Below the pieces are notes generated by a model. That model was not told the origin of the DNA. It was given only the letters and a program-made list of their open reading frames with translations, and did no database searches. Below are positions 8,542-18,054 of a stretch of 64,000 nucleotides of DNA, piece by piece; position 1 is the first letter of the stretch, and each line of letters starts with the position of its first letter. The position numbers and the translations under genes are program-made. The stretch comes from Spirochaeta africana DSM 8902 (GTDB taxonomy: Bacteria; Spirochaetota; Spirochaetia; DSM-27196; DSM-8902): NCBI RefSeq assembly GCF_000242595.2, contig NC_017098.1:992001-1056000 (forward strand), read 5' to 3'.

Positions 8542-10348
8542 AAGATTTTAAATGAGAAAAGAGATCGTCTAAATCAAATTGATCAATTCCCAATATTTCA
8601 TCTGGATAAACTTCATTTTCGTCAGGCAGACTATTTTTGACTAAACCTTCATCATTTAAAGCCTGCGCAAGCTGATCTATTTTATACTCTATTCTTGGAG
8701 CAATTCTTTGGTCTATAGAAAATTTGGATATAAGTAAATGAATATTTGTTTTTTGATTTTTGTGCAATCCTAGTCGATGTATTCGGTCTAACGATTGGAG
8801 GTACTGCCCAGCGTTGTATGATCTGTCTAAAAATATAGCATCGTGGCATTCCTTGTGCAAACTGACACCTTCTCCTAGTGTTTGAGGATTACTTATCAGT
8901 ATTGAGCAGCTAGGATCATTTCTAAACTTTTTAATTCCAGAGACTCTATCTTCATTGCTTGTAGAGCCATATATTACAACTGGGTTTAGAGGTTCAAGGA
9001 CTCTACATAATGCTAAGATATTCCCGATTAAATTGCTCCAAACTAATACCTTTCGGTTTTCATTATGCGCTTTTTCGCCAAATTCTCTAATCCATTTATA
9101 TTTAGGAGGCATTTCAATGGAAGCATATCGTTGAACAAGATCCAGCAAACTATCAGATAGTAGAAAGTCCTTCGGTGGCCATTCTAAACCTAAATAAGCA
9201 TCTTCACGCGTAATACCAGCCAAAAGCCCAGGATTGCTTGCCGCAGCTATTAGAGTCATAACTGCTCTGCCTTTTGCACCAAAGTAGGATTCTTCTGATG
9301 GCGATAAAGAAAAAGCCCCACGATAAGATCGACATAATGCTGAATATATTTCGGCTTGTTTTTCTCCCATTTCAACAGGATGTGAAGATATATTTAGTGG
9401 AGGTAGTCCTAATTCATTTTTTGTAGTTCGAACAAAGATGGAACCTCTTTTCATTTTTTTGAATACTGCATCAGATAACTTCGTTTTGGGGACATGTGGC
9501 CACGAAATTGCGAATAGATTTCTAAGATCATCAAAACTCTGAGGCATTGGTGTTCCAGATAGGAGGTCAACCCTTTTAACATGACTCGATATTTCTTTAC
9601 ATCTAAGCCATCGAATTGATTTTGCTCCACCTTTAATTCTATGCGCTTCATCAATAACGAGCATAGATGGATTTGATCTAACCCAATTGACTATTCTTAA
9701 GAAGCGTTTATTACTCTCAAGCTTTTCATAATTCAATACCAATATATCGGTGTTATCATTTATGGGCTCATCATTGAATACTGTAATGTTAAACGTATCA
9801 AAAAAAACCTGTTCCGGCTCAGATGTCCATGCTTCAAAAGCAGATTTAGGACAGATTACCAATAGCTTTTCAATATTACTATGCCTTCTTAGAGAATCCC
9901 ATATCACCAAACTGCTTGTAGTCTTGCCTGCTCCTGGAACAGAAAAATTTGCCCCTGACGGAAGCTCCAACAATCTGGTTATGTCTCTTTTTTGGAACAA
10001 TGTTAGTTTTCTAAGTAAATGACTATCATCAAAGTCGCTTTTCTCGATGAGTTCTTGTGATAAATAATTATCAAATAAATCTATGTTGTTGAGCGCTTTT
10101 CTTAATATGTTTTCTGTTGCTTTATCAATTACAACATTGCCGCCATCTTTTATCCAACTACTGCGTAACCATGCTCTCTTATAAATAAAATCTTGTACAG
10201 GAATTTCAACTCGGTCGTTTGTTGCTACTATATTATTCTCCCACCAAAGAACAACAGAAGACCAATGAGTATCGTCTACATTGGCACCTCTAATTAAATG
10301 AATAGTATTATTATCATCTTTATATTTAAGGATAAGTGAATGTTTCAA
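8534..10348 (-). CDS. SNF2-family DEAH helicase/translocase
   Basis: A 604-residue SF2 ATPase. Motif I PGAGKTTSS lies near residue 135, motif II VIDEAHR near 231, motif III LLSGTPMP. The C-terminal RecA-like domain has SCSILISNPQTLGEGVSLH and motif VI QSLDRIHRLG near 520. The ~110-residue N-terminal region is not recognised. SNF2-type proteins translocate on duplex DNA and serve as motors in several restriction and defence systems. It lies 11 bases downstream of the ParB-like gene and overlaps the DUF3883 gene, indicating one operon. AT-rich relative to the window. Confidence 0.85.
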   Translation of the reverse strand: MKHSLILKYKDDNNTIHLIRGANVDDTHWSSVVLWWENNIVATNDRVEIPVQDFIYKRAWLRSSWIKDGGNVVIDKATENILRKALNNIDLFDNYLSQELIEKSDFDDSHLLRKLTLFQKRDITRLLELPSGANFSVPGAGKTTSSLVIWDSLRRHSNIEKLLVICPKSAFEAWTSEPEQVFFDTFNITVFNDEPINDNTDILVLNYEKLESNKRFLRIVNWVRSNPSMLVIDEAHRIKGGAKSIRWLRCKEISSHVKRVDLLSGTPMPQSFDDLRNLFAISWPHVPKTKLSDAVFKKMKRGSIFVRTTKNELGLPPLNISSHPVEMGEKQAEIYSALCRSYRGAFSLSPSEESYFGAKGRAVMTLIAAASNPGLLAGITREDAYLGLEWPPKDFLLSDSLLDLVQRYASIEMPPKYKWIREFGEKAHNENRKVLVWSNLIGNILALCRVLEPLNPVVIYGSTSNEDRVSGIKKFRNDPSCSILISNPQTLGEGVSLHKECHDAIFLDRSYNAGQYLQSLDRIHRLGLHKNQKTNIHLLISKFSIDQRIAPRIEYKIDQLAQALNDEGLVKNSLPDENEVYPDEILGIDQFDLDDLFSHLKSYE

Positions 10349-10359
10349 CTCATGACCTC

Positions 10360-11658
10360 TCAGTCAGCTATAATTTTATGTATATTATCTATCTCATAAG
10401 TAACCTTCTTAAGATCATATATAAAAGTCCCTTTCTTAAAGCCATTAGAATTCACAATTTCTGGTAGTTTTTCTCTTACGCTTTGCAGTTTGGCTCTTAT
10501 GTCTTTTAATATTTCACTGGGTTCTGCTTTAGCGCTTTCATATTTCTGTTCATCAATAATCTTCTCGCTGGCTCTTCTCGCGTTCCAAGAAATTTGACTA
10601 ATCATTCCATTAAGATCTGCAGTAATTTCTCCTGAGTCGTCTCGTTGTGATTTGTCATTCAATATGTCCTTTAAGAAGTTTTTCATGTTGTAAGAATTGG
10701 ATTCTGCTGGCCCCAATAAGTCCCCGTACCCATCATCTACATTATTATCCTTATAGGACTCGATAAACTTGATGGCATTGTTATTGTCCTCACCAGAAAG
10801 GCGCGATACAAGATGGTCGCTTACGAAGTCTTCATCAATGGCTCGAATTTGGTCTTTGTTTAATCCAAGGAAGACCATTGATAATCTAGACCATTTCAAT
10901 TTTTCCGCTGATTCGATATCGCCTTCATTTTTAAGTCTAATATAATCATCGTCTAAGTCTTTTAAATGTTGTTTTTTTGAATCAAATGCTGAGTATGGTA
11001 TAGGTGGTGAGGAAAGACTCCTTACTTCTTCTATATAGTTTAATAACCTCATGTGCAATCTTACTTTTCTCTCACCAGCTCTCACCCAAGCCATTTTTCT
11101 AGCTAATTCTTTTTCACTTCCACCGTTATCGAGAAACCTTTTCATTAGCAATAGTTCATTTGTAAAAGTATAATCCTGATGAACCAAGTCGGTTACTTGA
11201 AGAAGCATTTCAATATCAAGTACATCGGATTCGTTTACATTGTCGGGGAGTACAGCAACTTCAACATACCTCATTCCAAGCATTCTCATTGCTGCAATTC
11301 TTGTGTTGCCGTTAACTACCAAACCTTCTCTTGTGATTAAGCCTGGTTCTCTTTGTCCAAGTGTTTTGAGCTGCTCTTTGAGTTCCTTGAACTTGTCTGT
11401 CTTCGCTAATAGATCCACTAATATTTTCTGTGACTCAGACAATTCAGGGTTCGTTTCTATTTGTTCTCTGTTAGGATAGTCAAGAAGTTGACAAGACAAT
11501 CTGTTGTTTTTATGATTTAAAATTAGCAAATCTGCCTCGACTCTTATTACTGGTAAATATATCTTTTTTCCGCGAAAATCAATTGAATATGTAGCATTAG
11601 ATTTGCTTTTTTCGTACTGGGATAGTTCCCTGGAGATCATTTCTTTTCTTTCTGTCAT
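10360..11658 (-). CDS. ParB/Srx-fold protein
   Basis: A 432-residue protein. The N-terminal half carries a ParB/sulfiredoxin-fold signature, PGLITREGLVVNGNTRIAA, including the GNTR motif that binds nucleotide in ParB-type proteins. The rest is largely helical and charged, with a helix-turn-helix-like stretch (SEKELARKMAWVRAGERKVRLH) as in ParB. No partner ParA is nearby, so chromosome partition is unlikely. The neighbours suggest a DNA- or NTP-sensing part of a restriction-like system (inference). It lies 25 bases after the B3-like gene in a leftward operon and is AT-rich. Confidence 0.7.
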   Translation of the reverse strand: MTERKEMISRELSQYEKSKSNATYSIDFRGKKIYLPVIRVEADLLILNHKNNRLSCQLLDYPNREQIETNPELSESQKILVDLLAKTDKFKELKEQLKTLGQREPGLITREGLVVNGNTRIAAMRMLGMRYVEVAVLPDNVNESDVLDIEMLLQVTDLVHQDYTFTNELLLMKRFLDNGGSEKELARKMAWVRAGERKVRLHMRLLNYIEEVRSLSSPPIPYSAFDSKKQHLKDLDDDYIRLKNEGDIESAEKLKWSRLSMVFLGLNKDQIRAIDEDFVSDHLVSRLSGEDNNNAIKFIESYKDNNVDDGYGDLLGPAESNSYNMKNFLKDILNDKSQRDDSGEITADLNGMISQISWNARRASEKIIDEQKYESAKAEPSEILKDIRAKLQSVREKLPEIVNSNGFKKGTFIYDLKKVTYEIDNIHKIIAD

Positions 11659-11683
11659 GTTTCCCCTTTTTAATAATTAAACG

Positions 11684-12118
11684 CTATTTGTATGAATTGA
11701 AATCAAGTATAAACTCATACCTAGACTTTTTATAAAATTCTACACTTGTTCGACCGTAATTTAACAAATGATTGATTGTAATTAAATCTCCGGGATATAG
11801 ATTTAATCTTTTGCGAAAATATAAACCTAGTTTTGAATTGTCATCTATTGTATGTATGGCTTTTCCATTCGCTTGACGTCTAGCACAATCCCAAATCTCA
11901 CCATCATCTGTGTAAACTTTGAAAATCTCTCCTGCTAATGGGAAAAAGCCAGATTTTTGAATGTGGGCCGGTACAGCGAGATATGCTTGATCTTGATTTC
12001 TTCCCGGGCGTTGTCCCCAATTTAAACCAGACGTATAAGGAACTTGCTCGTTATTGCCTTTTCTTATGGTAAGTGGCAATCTTTCGTAGGGATAGTCTAC
12101 ATACGTCGGTAGAAACAT
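11684..12118 (-). CDS. Stand-alone NgoFVII/BfiI-type B3-like DNA-binding domain
   Basis: A 144-residue protein. SGLNWGQRPGRN, AYLAVP, SGFFP, YTDDGEIW, GKAIHTIDDNSKLGLYFRKR and LLNYGRTSVEFYKK match the C-terminal DNA-recognition domain of NgoFVII-like restriction enzymes, in the order I remember for that family. The PLD-type catalytic half of those enzymes is absent. I placed the start at ATG 12118, with GGAG 5 bases away; the frame extends to 12163. It is the first gene of the leftward operon. Inference: the sequence-specificity subunit, with nuclease supplied by another protein, perhaps DUF3883. Confidence 0.65.
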   Translation of the reverse strand: MFLPTYVDYPYERLPLTIRKGNNEQVPYTSGLNWGQRPGRNQDQAYLAVPAHIQKSGFFPLAGEIFKVYTDDGEIWDCARRQANGKAIHTIDDNSKLGLYFRKRLNLYPGDLITINHLLNYGRTSVEFYKKSRYEFILDFNSYK

Positions 12119-12212
12119 AACAGCTCCATCTATTATGATTAGGTAGTTAGTTAAGTGTATCACAAAAAATTATTGTTTGCTACTTGCTTTTTAATTTCTG
12201 AGCATGTCGACT

Positions 12213-12289
12213 GACAGTGTCCAAACATGTTTGCAATTTAATCCTGGAGCAATCAGCCTCCGGCTGGTTACGAAACCGTTTTCAGGATG
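12213..12289 (-). mobile_element. Remnant of an IS256-family right end
   Basis: Starting GACAGTGTCCAAACATG, these 77 bases match about 90% with the terminal 77 bases of the right end of the IS256 element at 6132-7480, read on the minus strand. They include the last codons of the transposase (ILKTVS-stop versus ILRTVA-stop). The tip faces left, toward the defence operon; everything inward of 12289 is gone. The copy sits between the divergent B3-like and vsr genes and may contribute to their regulation (inference). Confidence 0.85.
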
Positions 12290-12430
12290 CTATTATGTTA
12301 TACTGTTACAGTTGCCCAAACTTGACAAAAGTAATTTCGAAGGTAACATGGAAAGCCTTGAAGATGATTAAATCAGCTTATTTGACTGTTCCTATAAGTC
12401 GGAAATAACAGACAATGCCGGTCATTCTAT

Positions 12431-12856
12431 ATGAGTAAAGATAGAATCGATAAAGATCGCAGAAGTTGGAATATGAGTAGGATTAAATCTAAAGATACTA
12501 CTCCGGAGATGCGAGTGAGAACGATCCTACATCGGTCAGGGTTTCGGTACAGATTGCATGTCAATAAACTTCCCGGGGTTCCGGATATAGTTCTGCCAAG
12601 GTATAATACTGTAGTTTTTGTGAATGGATGCTTCTGGCACAGGCATGCTGACTGTAAGCGCTGTACATTTCCTAATAGCAATGAAGAATATTGGAAAAAA
12701 AAGTTTGATAATACCATGGAGAGAGATCAAAGAAATATTAATGCGTTGCAGGGTCTTGGATGGAACGTTATTATAATTTGGGAGTGCGAAATCGGTGATG
12801 CTTCAGTCATCGATGACATAAAAAGGAAAATCATAAGTGGACAAAATCGTTTATAA
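12431..12856 (+). CDS. vsr: Very-short-patch repair endonuclease Vsr
   Basis: A 141-residue protein with the full Vsr layout: RSWNMSRIKSKDTTPEMRVR at the N-terminus, LPGVPDIVLP with the catalytic Asp, VVFVNGCFWHRHADC with the conserved His and zinc ligands, EYWKKKFDNTMERDQR and GWNVIIIWECEI at the end. Vsr nicks 5' of the T in T-G mismatches left by deamination of 5-methylcytosine. It overlaps the next gene, a C5-cytosine methyltransferase, by 20 bases; such pairs protect the methylated site from mutation. Divergent from the B3/ParB/SNF2/DUF3883 operon. Confidence 0.92.
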   Translation: MSKDRIDKDRRSWNMSRIKSKDTTPEMRVRTILHRSGFRYRLHVNKLPGVPDIVLPRYNTVVFVNGCFWHRHADCKRCTFPNSNEEYWKKKFDNTMERDQRNINALQGLGWNVIIIWECEIGDASVIDDIKRKIISGQNRL

Positions 12857-13985
12857 ATTAGGGGAGTTATTTTGTGGGCCAGGTGGAATCGCAAGAGGTG
12901 CTGAATTAGCTTCATTAGAAACCGATTCCGCCGAATTCTCAATAAAGCATGTATGGGCAACAGATTATCATAAAGATACATGCGCTACCTATCGAGCGAA
13001 CTTTTTCAAAAATTCCGAAGATAGAGTGATTCAAGAAGATATTCGTAAGCTAGATTTCCAAATACTGAAGGATTTATCAGAAATTGATGGGTTAGCATTT
13101 GGCTTTCCGTGTAATGACTTTAGTTTAGTAGGTGAACAAAAGGGAACCGATGGAGAGTATGGCCCCTTGTATACTTATGGCTCCAAAGCATTAGTTGAAT
13201 TTCAACCTAAATGGTTTTTAGCGGAAAATGTTGGTGGATTAGCTAGCTCAAATGAGGGAAAAGCATTTGTTTCTATATTAGATTCATTTAGAAGCTGTGG
13301 TTATAATTTATTTCCACATTTATATAAATTCGAACAATATGGAGTTCCACAAGCAAGGCACAGAATCATAATCATTGGAATTAGGCATGATTTAAATATT
13401 GATTTTAAAATACCTGCGCCTACAAAGGAAATTAAGACTGCCAAACAGGCGTTAGAGAACATACCAGATTGGGCTACAAATCAAGAGCTTACAAAACAAT
13501 CACCACGAGTTGTAGACCGACTGTCATATATTAAGCCGGGTGAAAATGCTTTTACTGCAGATATCCCGGCTCATTTACAATTAAATGTAAAAGGCGCCAA
13601 AATTAGTCAAATATATAAAAAAATTGATCCTGATAAGCCTTCTTATACAGTTACTGGCAGTGGCGGCGGTGGTACACACATGTATCATTGGGAGGAAAAT
13701 CGAGCACTTACAAACAGAGAGCGGGCTCGGCTGCAAACATTTCCTGATTATCATGTATTTGAGGGATCCAAAGAAAGTGTGAGAAGACAAATTGGGATGG
13801 CGGTTCCTGTAGATGGGGTACGTTTAATTTTTGAATCGTTACTAAAATGCTTTGCTGATGTAAGTTATCCTTTTATCCAGCCATCATTTGATGTTTTGAG
13901 ATATGACGACGATCCTTCTGAAATAGAGGTGGTCAAACAAAGGCTAATCCAAGAAGTCAGCGGAAGTGTAAATGAACTGCTTTAG
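12837..13985 (+). CDS. DNA (cytosine-5) methyltransferase
   Basis: A 382-residue protein starting at GTG. All main C5-MTase motifs are in order: I FCGPGGIARG, IV GFPCNDFS with catalytic Cys near 92, VI ENVGG, VIII QARHR, IX ENRALTNRERARLQTFP and X IGMAVPV. Motif I (FCGPGG rather than FxGxGG) and the region before motif IX (SGGGGTHMYHW) suit the Dcm-like branch. It adds a methyl group at C5 in a target set by the region between motifs VIII and IX, which I cannot read. Overlap with vsr and the divergent operon suggest it is the modification arm of a restriction system. Confidence 0.92.
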   Translation: MDKIVYKLGELFCGPGGIARGAELASLETDSAEFSIKHVWATDYHKDTCATYRANFFKNSEDRVIQEDIRKLDFQILKDLSEIDGLAFGFPCNDFSLVGEQKGTDGEYGPLYTYGSKALVEFQPKWFLAENVGGLASSNEGKAFVSILDSFRSCGYNLFPHLYKFEQYGVPQARHRIIIIGIRHDLNIDFKIPAPTKEIKTAKQALENIPDWATNQELTKQSPRVVDRLSYIKPGENAFTADIPAHLQLNVKGAKISQIYKKIDPDKPSYTVTGSGGGGTHMYHWEENRALTNRERARLQTFPDYHVFEGSKESVRRQIGMAVPVDGVRLIFESLLKCFADVSYPFIQPSFDVLRYDDDPSEIEVVKQRLIQEVSGSVNELL

Positions 13986-14002
13986 TTACCTAGGGGGTTT
14001 CA

Positions 14003-15820
14003 GTGACTGTATATCTCGCCAAAATTACAAACGAAGCAAATATTGCTAGAATATTCAGGAAAGAAAAATTTGTACATGATCAAATTTATAATTTTGAGAA
14101 AGATATTAAAATTGGTGACTATATTTTCTTATACTTGGGTGGTGATAAGAAAAAAATAAATTGGCAACAAGGACTTATTGGCTGTGGTAGAATTGTTCGT
14201 GCTCCATACGATAAAGGATACGACAAAAAAAATAATAAATATTTTAAAATTGAAATCCAACCAGAGTATATATTGAATAAGCCCATTGAACCTCGTCAAA
14301 CTAAACTACACCCCAAATTCGCACAGGAATTATATTCTGTGCCTTATGTAGGTGCTAACCACTTTCAAACTCAAGCAATCGCCCAAGCGCAAGATAAAGG
14401 GGCCGAGGCATTATTCCTTCTATTACAGGATGAAAATAGTGATATATTTAAAAATTTAGATTTAGATTTTTTAAAATCATATAAAAATAGAAAATTGAAA
14501 AATGTGGTTTTCTGTTTTTTCCCAAAACCCTTCCTCCTATTAGCCGGTATTTCTGGAACAGGAAAAACACGTTTCGTCCGTGAACAGGCCGAGCTTTCTG
14601 CCGAGAGTTATGGTATAGAACAGGGGACTAACTACTGCCTGGTACCTGTTCGGCCGGACTGGCATGAGCCGTCTGATCTGTTGGGCTATGTGTCCCGCAT
14701 AAACGGTACACGCTATGTAGTGACCGGATTCTTGCGCTTTATGGTGCAGGCTTTACTGGCTGCTGTGGATGAAATCCGCGATGGTAAGCTGGTATATAAA
14801 TCCCCGCAAGAGATTCCCCCATACTGGCTCTGCTTGGACGAGATGAACCTGGCACCAGTAGAGCAGTATTTTGCCGATTACCTTTCTGTTCTGGAGACCC
14901 GCCAGTGGAATGGTAATACCTACACGAGCGATGCAATGATGAATGCTTCTTTACTGCAGCAGCTGCAATCAGAAAATCTTAAAGACAGAGAGCAAACCGC
15001 TTTTGATATTCTTATACAGGATCTATTGGGCGATGGGGATTCCAGTTCCATGAACGAATTTAAGGAAGGCTTTCGTGAGTATGTGCTGGAAAACGGTATT
15101 CCTCTGCCCCCTAATTTAATAGTGGCGGGCACAGTCAACATGGATGAAACTACCCATGGGTTTTCCCGTAAGGTGATTGACCGTGCCTTTACCATTGATT
15201 TCCAGGAGTTCTTTCCCAACGATTTTGCCACATTCTTCCAGCCTGAGGCTCTGCCAATAGGACTCTCGTTTTCAACCGTTACACAGATTGGCAGCATATC
15301 AGATTTACAACATGTTCCAGCTGATCCGGACGGAGCTCAATCAATCGCCTTTCTTACACGCATAAATGAGGTGTTAAAAAACACCCCATTTGAACTTGCC
15401 TACCGAGCATTAAATGAACTGCTGCTTTCCCTGCATTGTTTTTCGCCTGCGACTACAGAAGAACTGTGTGCAGTGTGGGATGATTTTCTTATGCAAAAAG
15501 TGCTGCCTCGTATAGAGGGAGACAGTCAGAAGCTTGTAAGTATATCGGTGCATAGCGAGCCGTTTGCTGGAGAAGATCAGAAGAAATACGGGAAAGGTTC
15601 CATATTGCACGCGTTGTATTCTGAGCTTCGGAACGAGACCATGTTAGGACCTATCTGGCCAGCATCATCAGAAGATGTAGAAATAGACGAAACGCGCCCC
15701 GACTTGCTTCGCCGAGGAGTAGACGGACAGCCTTTGAAGGTCGGCTGCCGCAGCAGAAAAAAACTAGAATGGATGATGCAGCGATTAAAGGCCAATCATT
15801 TCACTGACTTCTGGGTATAG
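14003..15820 (+). CDS. EVE-domain McrB-like AAA+ GTPase
   Basis: A 605-residue protein starting at GTG after a GGGGG tract. Residues 1-~125 resemble an EVE/PUA-like modified-base-binding domain (MTVYLAKITNEANI, KIGDYIFLY, GLIGCGRIV). From ~175 it is McrB-like: Walker A AGISGTGKTRF near 181-191, DWHEPSDLLGY, Walker B PYWLCLDEMNLAPVEQYF near 274 and VNMDETTHGFSRKVIDRAF. McrB drives DNA translocation and the partner McrC cuts. The McrC-like gene follows after 3 bases. The first ~170 codons are AT-rich like the upstream genes while the rest has the GC content of the host, suggesting a junction. Confidence 0.85.
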   Translation: MTVYLAKITNEANIARIFRKEKFVHDQIYNFEKDIKIGDYIFLYLGGDKKKINWQQGLIGCGRIVRAPYDKGYDKKNNKYFKIEIQPEYILNKPIEPRQTKLHPKFAQELYSVPYVGANHFQTQAIAQAQDKGAEALFLLLQDENSDIFKNLDLDFLKSYKNRKLKNVVFCFFPKPFLLLAGISGTGKTRFVREQAELSAESYGIEQGTNYCLVPVRPDWHEPSDLLGYVSRINGTRYVVTGFLRFMVQALLAAVDEIRDGKLVYKSPQEIPPYWLCLDEMNLAPVEQYFADYLSVLETRQWNGNTYTSDAMMNASLLQQLQSENLKDREQTAFDILIQDLLGDGDSSSMNEFKEGFREYVLENGIPLPPNLIVAGTVNMDETTHGFSRKVIDRAFTIDFQEFFPNDFATFFQPEALPIGLSFSTVTQIGSISDLQHVPADPDGAQSIAFLTRINEVLKNTPFELAYRALNELLLSLHCFSPATTEELCAVWDDFLMQKVLPRIEGDSQKLVSISVHSEPFAGEDQKKYGKGSILHALYSELRNETMLGPIWPASSEDVEIDETRPDLLRRGVDGQPLKVGCRSRKKLEWMMQRLKANHFTDFWV

Positions 15821-15823
15821 TTC

Positions 15824-18028
15824 ATGAGTAATGTGGTGCTCCGGTGTGGACCAATTACGGTGCACAGCAGCAAGGCAGCAGAGCGGTATACGGCTGCTAA
15901 GACTGCCTTGTTTGGGAATGACGAAGCTTCCAAGCTGCATACTGCCCGTTACAGCTTCCGAGGTATACACGCAAATAAACTAGAATTATTTGAGGATACT
16001 CCGGTTGAGTTAACTCAACCAGATGAGCCAGCGGGGGCGTATTCTGCGCATGAATTAAAGCCTGTGTTCTTTGATCAGACCCCCTATATGTTCAGTGTTG
16101 CATTACCCGAAGCGGAGAATGCTTATTTGTTTACGCCCCTGGCTGATCTGGCTGACAGCGCTGTCTGGGAACCTGATTTAAAGCGCCTGCAAGTGCCGCT
16201 GAATTTCGGCAATGATTTGGGTGAATTCCATCTGTGTTGGGAGTGGATTACTTCCGACGGCAGTCGTCATAATGGCGAATTTATTGCCCAGGTGTATTCG
16301 ACCAAGTTGGACATTCATTCGCATTTTCAGACCATGCTGGAAGATGTGCAAAAATCCTTTGATTGGATACGACTTGATCTACTGCGGCGCACATCCTGGG
16401 GCTGGGAGCATGATGATTCTGCCAGCGCCGATGTGCAGACCTGGCTGGCAGTGTTTCAGCAAGTGCGGGCGGATATGGAAGAGCGCCTTTGGAAGCTGGT
16501 CAAACAGCATCGCCGCCGTCTGGTCCCCGAGCAGTACACCATTCGACCTGAGCGTATTCGATGCATGCGACCCCGTCAGGAAGAGCGGGTTTTCGCAGGA
16601 ATGCAAGACAACCCTTCTAAACGCTACCGAATTGAGCGCAAGGTTCTGGATGCCGACACACCCGAAAATCGTTACATGAAGTATATTTTGAGCCACAGCC
16701 TCAAGACCCTGCGTCATGTATGTGATGTGCTGGAGCCTATGCCGCGTGTATCAGCAGTATTTAAACAGCGTTTGCAGGAATGGGATCGTGATTGGAGTGT
16801 GCTGCAGCAGCACCGTTTTTGGCGCGGTATTGGTCCCTTCCGGGGCCTCCGTAAGGAATCCCTCGTACTCTCGCAAGACCCCCTCTATGCCGGCATCCGT
16901 CGATCCTGGTTTTTGCTCCAATACGGCATGCAGCTTTTGGAACGTGATTTGCGAGGCGGTATACAAAATGTCGCACAATTATATGAAGTCTGGTGTTTAG
17001 TGCAGCTGGACGAGATAGTGAAGAGAGCAGGTTGGGTCCGCGATTCTCACGATACGCGAATTAATCTGGGACCGGATGAGCTGCCGCTCTTTTCCAGTAT
17101 CGACGAGATTTCAAGCGGGACACATGTGCTGGAATACTATCCGGAAGGACAAAATAGCGAAGATTATATTGCTAAATTATCCTTGCTGTTTCAGCCTCGA
17201 ATTGACGACAAGCCGCGGAATACGTACTGGCCAGGCGCAATGTCGGTGCCGGTTACCCAACAACCGGATATAGTACTCCGGTTGGAGCGGTCTGATCTCG
17301 CCGGTTGTCCTGTGTACACCTGGATATTCGATGCAAAATATCGCCTGTCAGATCGCCAAGACGCTCCTGACGATGCGGTGAATCAGCTCCATCGGTATCG
17401 AGACGCAATACTCTGGAGCAATCCAGGTATACAGTCCGTTAGCATAAGCCGTGAAAGCATTGGCGGATATGTCTTGTACCCCGGGACAGAGCAGGCAAAT
17501 CCACAACGCAGTGCGCAGCTTGCCTCCATAGCCACGAGTAATATAGGTGCGTATCCACTACGGCCAAATTGTTCGCAAGAATTACTTGCGCAATCAATCC
17601 GCGGGCGGTTGCAGATGTATACCGGTCAGCCAGATCAGTGGGCTGGCCGTCCAGAGAATCTACCGAGTCAGCGCCAATCGAAGTCAATTGTTTCGGCCAG
17701 GTTGTTAATTGACCTGGATCAGGTAGGCGGCAATCCTCCAGAAAATCCTTATGTCTTTATCCCGCTGCAAAAATTGGTTGTAGGGGAATATCAGCCGGCA
17801 AGCTGGGACTTTGTTTCGTTTGCTGACAGCGATACCTGTTTTCGAGTCGTTCAAAGCATCCAAGTACCCTTTGATACAGCACAGGCATTATGCCAGCAAG
17901 CTCGGCAAAAGTTTCCGCCATCGCTATCTCAAGCATCCGGAGGAGATATACTAACCCTTGTGTTAGCTGCGGCCGAGAACCAGGGGGCTGAGCAGGGTGG
18001 CGTACAGATCACGGTAGACTGTAATTAG
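15824..18028 (+). CDS. McrC-like DUF2357 restriction subunit
   Basis: A 734-residue protein. The N-terminal ~400 residues are a DUF2357-type region with long helical stretches (ENRYMKYILSHSLKTLRHV). The C-terminal part has a PD-(D/E)XK core: QPDIVLRLE with Asp near 481, then WIFDAKYRL with Asp-x-Lys near 502-505, then a Gln/His-rich helix (DDAVNQLHRYRDAIL) typical of McrC-like nucleases. It likely supplies DNA cleavage for the McrB-like motor upstream. The last ~130 residues after 600 form an extra domain I do not recognise. Confidence 0.82.
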   Translation: MSNVVLRCGPITVHSSKAAERYTAAKTALFGNDEASKLHTARYSFRGIHANKLELFEDTPVELTQPDEPAGAYSAHELKPVFFDQTPYMFSVALPEAENAYLFTPLADLADSAVWEPDLKRLQVPLNFGNDLGEFHLCWEWITSDGSRHNGEFIAQVYSTKLDIHSHFQTMLEDVQKSFDWIRLDLLRRTSWGWEHDDSASADVQTWLAVFQQVRADMEERLWKLVKQHRRRLVPEQYTIRPERIRCMRPRQEERVFAGMQDNPSKRYRIERKVLDADTPENRYMKYILSHSLKTLRHVCDVLEPMPRVSAVFKQRLQEWDRDWSVLQQHRFWRGIGPFRGLRKESLVLSQDPLYAGIRRSWFLLQYGMQLLERDLRGGIQNVAQLYEVWCLVQLDEIVKRAGWVRDSHDTRINLGPDELPLFSSIDEISSGTHVLEYYPEGQNSEDYIAKLSLLFQPRIDDKPRNTYWPGAMSVPVTQQPDIVLRLERSDLAGCPVYTWIFDAKYRLSDRQDAPDDAVNQLHRYRDAILWSNPGIQSVSISRESIGGYVLYPGTEQANPQRSAQLASIATSNIGAYPLRPNCSQELLAQSIRGRLQMYTGQPDQWAGRPENLPSQRQSKSIVSARLLIDLDQVGGNPPENPYVFIPLQKLVVGEYQPASWDFVSFADSDTCFRVVQSIQVPFDTAQALCQQARQKFPPSLSQASGGDILTLVLAAAENQGAEQGGVQITVDCN

Positions 18029-18054
18029 AAATTTGACTAAAGGAGTCACATCCA

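Noticed and set aside
6124-12289. A composite transposon bounded by two IS256 copies
   Set aside because: The octamer beside the remnant tip (12205-12212) is not TTGTTGAC, so the two copies inserted separately.
7490-13985. Calling the AT-rich block a DISARM system
   Set aside because: SNF2 and C5 methyltransferase are present, but drmA/drmB-type DUF1998 genes and the PLD protein are absent, and ParB, Vsr and the B3 domain are not DISARM genes.
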